This document shows, piece after piece, positions 61,481-64,000 of a stretch of DNA of 64,000 nt. Location of the stretch: positions 4,628,240 through 4,692,239 of the forward strand of contig CM044964.1 in the NCBI GenBank assembly GCA_024516035.1, given 5' to 3'. A model generated the notes under the pieces. It was not told the origin of the DNA. It saw only the letters and a program-made list of their open reading frames with translations, and searched no databases. The first letter of the stretch is position 1, and each line of letters starts with the position of its first letter. The translations under genes were made by a program, and so were the position numbers. The stretch comes from Bactericera cockerelli (Eukaryota; Arthropoda; Insecta; Hemiptera; Triozidae).

Positions 61481-61571
61481 GTAGCTTGAGTGCCAATGTC
61501 CTTGACTTGGACTGGAGATTGACTAGAAGAATAATGGCCACAGGTAGAAGAGAGGATAAGTTGGCCCTCAT
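61481..61571 (-). CDS. takeout/JHBP-family gene, exon 1 (signal peptide)
   Basis: The gene encodes a 257-aa secreted protein of the takeout/juvenile-hormone-binding family, hydrophobic-ligand carriers of insect haemolymph and sensory tissue. Exon 1 starts at ATG 61571 and encodes 30 codons plus one base: MRANLSS then a hydrophobic run (LLPVAIILLVNL), a clear signal peptide. It ends at donor C|GTAAGT. The exons in order are 61571-61481, 55588-55496, 52088-51941, 50578-50445, 46571-46422 and 44909-44752; their lengths (91, 93, 148, 134, 150, 158) sum to 774 nt and all phases match. Introns are full of SINEs, and intron 4 holds a small antisense gene. A weak TATA-like A/T run lies ~60 bp upstream; the promoter is uncertain. 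Confidence 0.88.
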
Positions 61572-62674
61572 TTTGAGTACCCCTAAAATTTGGCCACTAC
61601 TTAGATGGTCTATTAACAGCGCTTGGTTTTTTTTATTTATTTAAATCAAAGTTTTTTTTTTAGTTTAGTCAGGAAATGTACTTTTTGGTATTAAAATACA
61701 AGTAGTTATTTTCCAGTAAGAAATATTAATCATGAAAAAATTCTTTAAAAAAGGCTTCCATGTACAAACAGTGTAAACTTTGAAAAATAAAAGAAATAAC
61801 GGAAAATTCACTTTTTTCACTGCTCTTCTGCTGCCCGACAATTTCCTATTTTTTGATCGCTCAAATTGCAATTTTTTACAATAATCAAGCAACTTTGAAG
61901 TCAATATATTCCAAGGTTTGCTGCACGATACCTCTTCTGTGTAAAAAATATGATAATTTTATCCTCAGAAACCACACGTGTGAAAACCACACTAAAATTT
62001 TAATAAAAATTATATTTTACTCATTAATAATTTATAAAGGTAATCATTGTTCAGAATAATTATTTTTCTAAAAAGATACACAAACTATTTATAAATTAAT
62101 AAATTAAATTTTCACAATTTTTTTAATTAATTTTTTTTTCTCCAATATTAAGGTGTTTCACATTGTAATTATCTACTTATGATTTACAAAAGTAAACAAA
62201 TTTCAAACTTAAAAATGTAACAAAACGGATTTAAAAATAATTCACTTTGTAATAAAAGTTAAAAGAATAAAAACATGAAATATTCGACTGAAATTGAGTA
62301 AATTACATAAAAACAGTGAATTACAGTTTTTATTTATTTATTATTTACATAGTTCTATTTTATTTATTTGTTATTTTCACATGATTCTATTGTACAGACG
62401 CAATTTACAAGTTCTTGTTCTTAAACACTGATATCTGGTTCTACCCCGATGTTAGTGCCTACTAAACCTGATGGCTTGAAACTAACAAAGATTCCTATTG
62501 CATAAGTAGGATGGCTGTGTAAAAAATAAACATAAAAAAATAATCTTACTTAGGTTTTAAAACACGGTATAAAATTCATTCAGGTACAATAAAAACCATT
62601 CGTACTATCTCTTAAAAAATATAACCCGTGATTTAAGTCCAAAGACTAAGCATGCTGAGCCACGTGCGAGAGAC
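61572..62674. other. AT-rich region upstream of the takeout-like gene
   Basis: It should hold the promoter of the minus-strand gene starting at 61571. I see only A/T runs and no convincing TATA-initiator pair. Confidence 0.4.
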
Positions 62675-62870
62675 GGAGAGACGTAGAGAGAGAGGAGAGA
62701 GAGAGAGAGAGAGAGAGAAGAGAGGAGGAGAGAGAGAGAGAGAAAGAGAGAGAGAGGAGAGAGAGGGAGAGAGAAAAAAGAGAGAGAGAGGAAAGAGGAA
62801 GAGATAGAGAAAGAGAGAGAGAGAGACAGAAAGAGAGATAGACAAAGAGAGAGAGAGAAAACAGAGAAAA
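62675..62870. repeat. (GA)n microsatellite
   Basis: Nearly pure GA with GGA interruptions. Confidence 0.92.
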
Positions 62871-63030
62871 TTCTAGAAGATAAATTTTAGAATCTGGTAT
62901 GATGGAAAGAGAGAGAAAAAAATCGCAAAATCCTCACAGATTGGGTTCTTCTAAATTTGTGAATCAGTGCAAAAAGAGATAAAGTAGAAGAAGAGTACAG
63001 AATTGAACAGATCTTTATTTTTCTCATCAA

Positions 63031-63629
63031 TTATCTTGTGGCAAATGTAGTTTTTAAAGAGGACATTAGTTGGTGGACTAGCCTGTCCACTGTAGTTTCT
63101 AAAGAGGACATTAGTTGGTAGACTTGCCTGTCCACTGTAGTTTCTAAAGAGGACATTAGTTGGTAGACTTGCCTGTCCACTGTAGTTTCTAAAGAGAACA
63201 TTAGTTGGTAGAGTTGCCTGTACACTGTAGTTTCTAAAGAGGACATTAGTTGGTAGACTTGCCTGTACACTGTAGTTTCTAAAGAGGACATTAGTTGGTA
63301 GACTTGCCTGTCCACTGTAGTTTCTAAAGAGGACATTAGTTGGTAGACTTGCCTGTCCACTGTAGTTTCTAAAGAGGACATTAGTTGGTAGACTTGCCTG
63401 TACACTGTAGTTTCTAAAGAGTACATTAGTTGGTGGACTTGCGTGTCCATTGTATTTTCTAAAGAGGACATTAGCTGGTGGACTTGCCTGTCTACTGTAG
63501 TTTCTAAAGAGGACATTAGCTGGTGGACTAGCCTGTCCACTGTAGTTTCTAAAGAGGACATTAGTTGTTGGACTTGCCTGTCCACTGCAGCTTCTAAAGA
63601 GGACATTAGTTGGTAGACTTGCCTGTCCA
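63031..63629 (-). repeat. 45-bp tandem repeat with open frame, running into a gap
   Basis: About 13 units of 'gacattagttggtagactt', 'gcctgtccactgtagtttct', 'aaaga'. On the minus strand each encodes a 15-residue unit, DRQVYQLMSSLETTV, with substitutions (D/Y, Y/H, S/F). There are no stops across 13 units, but no start, splice site or homologue supports a gene. The unit differences are mostly amino-acid-changing, arguing against constraint. Confidence 0.85.
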
Positions 63630-63729
63630 NNNNNNNNNNNNNNNNNNNNNNNNNNNNNNNNNNNNNNNNNNNNNNNNNNNNNNNNNNNNNNNNNNNNNNN
63701 NNNNNNNNNNNNNNNNNNNNNNNNNNNNN
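63630..63729. other. Assembly gap of exactly 100 N
   Basis: A placeholder gap of unknown true size begins inside the 45-bp tandem array, whose right-hand part is missing. Confidence 0.99.
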
Positions 63730-63735
63730 CTTTAT

Positions 63736-64000
63736 GGACACCCTGTATATTTATATACAGGGTGATTCAGAAAAGTACCGTCAAACTTTAACCACATATT
63801 CTATGGGCTAGTTAAGGAGGGGTCAACTCTATAAAAGAAAGTGCGCAAATGCCTCCTAACGGAGGTACACGCCCCTTAAGATGTTTTTAAACAATCGAAA
63901 TTTTCATTTTACGGCTTACCTATTTGGGATATCGCAATGTGGTAAAAAAATCACTCTCAATACTAGATAGCACCTTTCTTTTGGCACAAAATTTAACACC
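63736..64000. mobile_element. Abutting CAGGGTG-type termini, cut by window end
   Basis: 'ggacaccctgta' ends one element and 'tacagggtgattcagaaaag' starts another, ~10 bp apart (63737-63770). The second runs past the window end. Confidence 0.6.

Overview
The window is a repeat-saturated piece of an arthropod, almost certainly insect, nuclear genome. It has split genes with GT-AG introns, an arthropod TATA plus initiator promoter, a takeout/juvenile-hormone-binding-protein (JHBP) family gene, and mariner, hAT, BEL/Pao and non-LTR elements together with several SINE families. The order cannot be fixed from the sequence. There is no bacterial, organellar or CRISPR content. A 100-N assembly gap lies at 63630-63729.

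Host genes are few. (1) A minus-strand exon of the small GTPase ARL3 lies at 1974-2234; its 5' half is copied twice more into the adjoining GA microsatellite. (2) A six-exon takeout/JHBP-type secreted protein gene on the minus strand spans 61571 to 44752. All exon phases agree and the product is 257 aa. A decayed copy of its fifth exon lies in its last intron. (3) A tiny plus-strand secreted-peptide gene (48174-48284) has a well-placed TATA box and initiator and sits antisense inside intron 4 of the takeout gene. (4) A possible unidentified minus-strand exon lies at 5754-6043.

The rest is layered mobile DNA. 0-13.4 kb: SINEs, foldback MITEs and two decayed mariner-type elements, one with 460-bp inverted ends, plus a triple nest at 1167-1960. 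13.9-16.3 kb: a decayed two-ORF non-LTR element, cut off by a segment (16291-17770) that reads like an error-laden second copy of 11.55-13.37 kb and is probably an assembly artefact. 20-23.6 kb: a non-LTR element whose ORF2 is split only by a 269-bp retroposed insert. 26952-41869: a BEL/Pao LTR retrotransposon with LTRs identical by eye and a 5-bp target duplication. It carries an 876-bp hAT element in the pol tail and a 6.2-kb non-LTR element with intact ORFs and RNase H in the leader.

At least seven SINE families occur. One has a 5S rRNA-derived head and shares its central body with a tRNA-headed family. A hammerhead ribozyme of the minimal type known from Penelope-like elements lies on the minus strand at 55670-55714. 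Several minisatellites (18, 21/42, 24, 45 and 67 bp) show open frames that are artefacts of repeat length or base bias.
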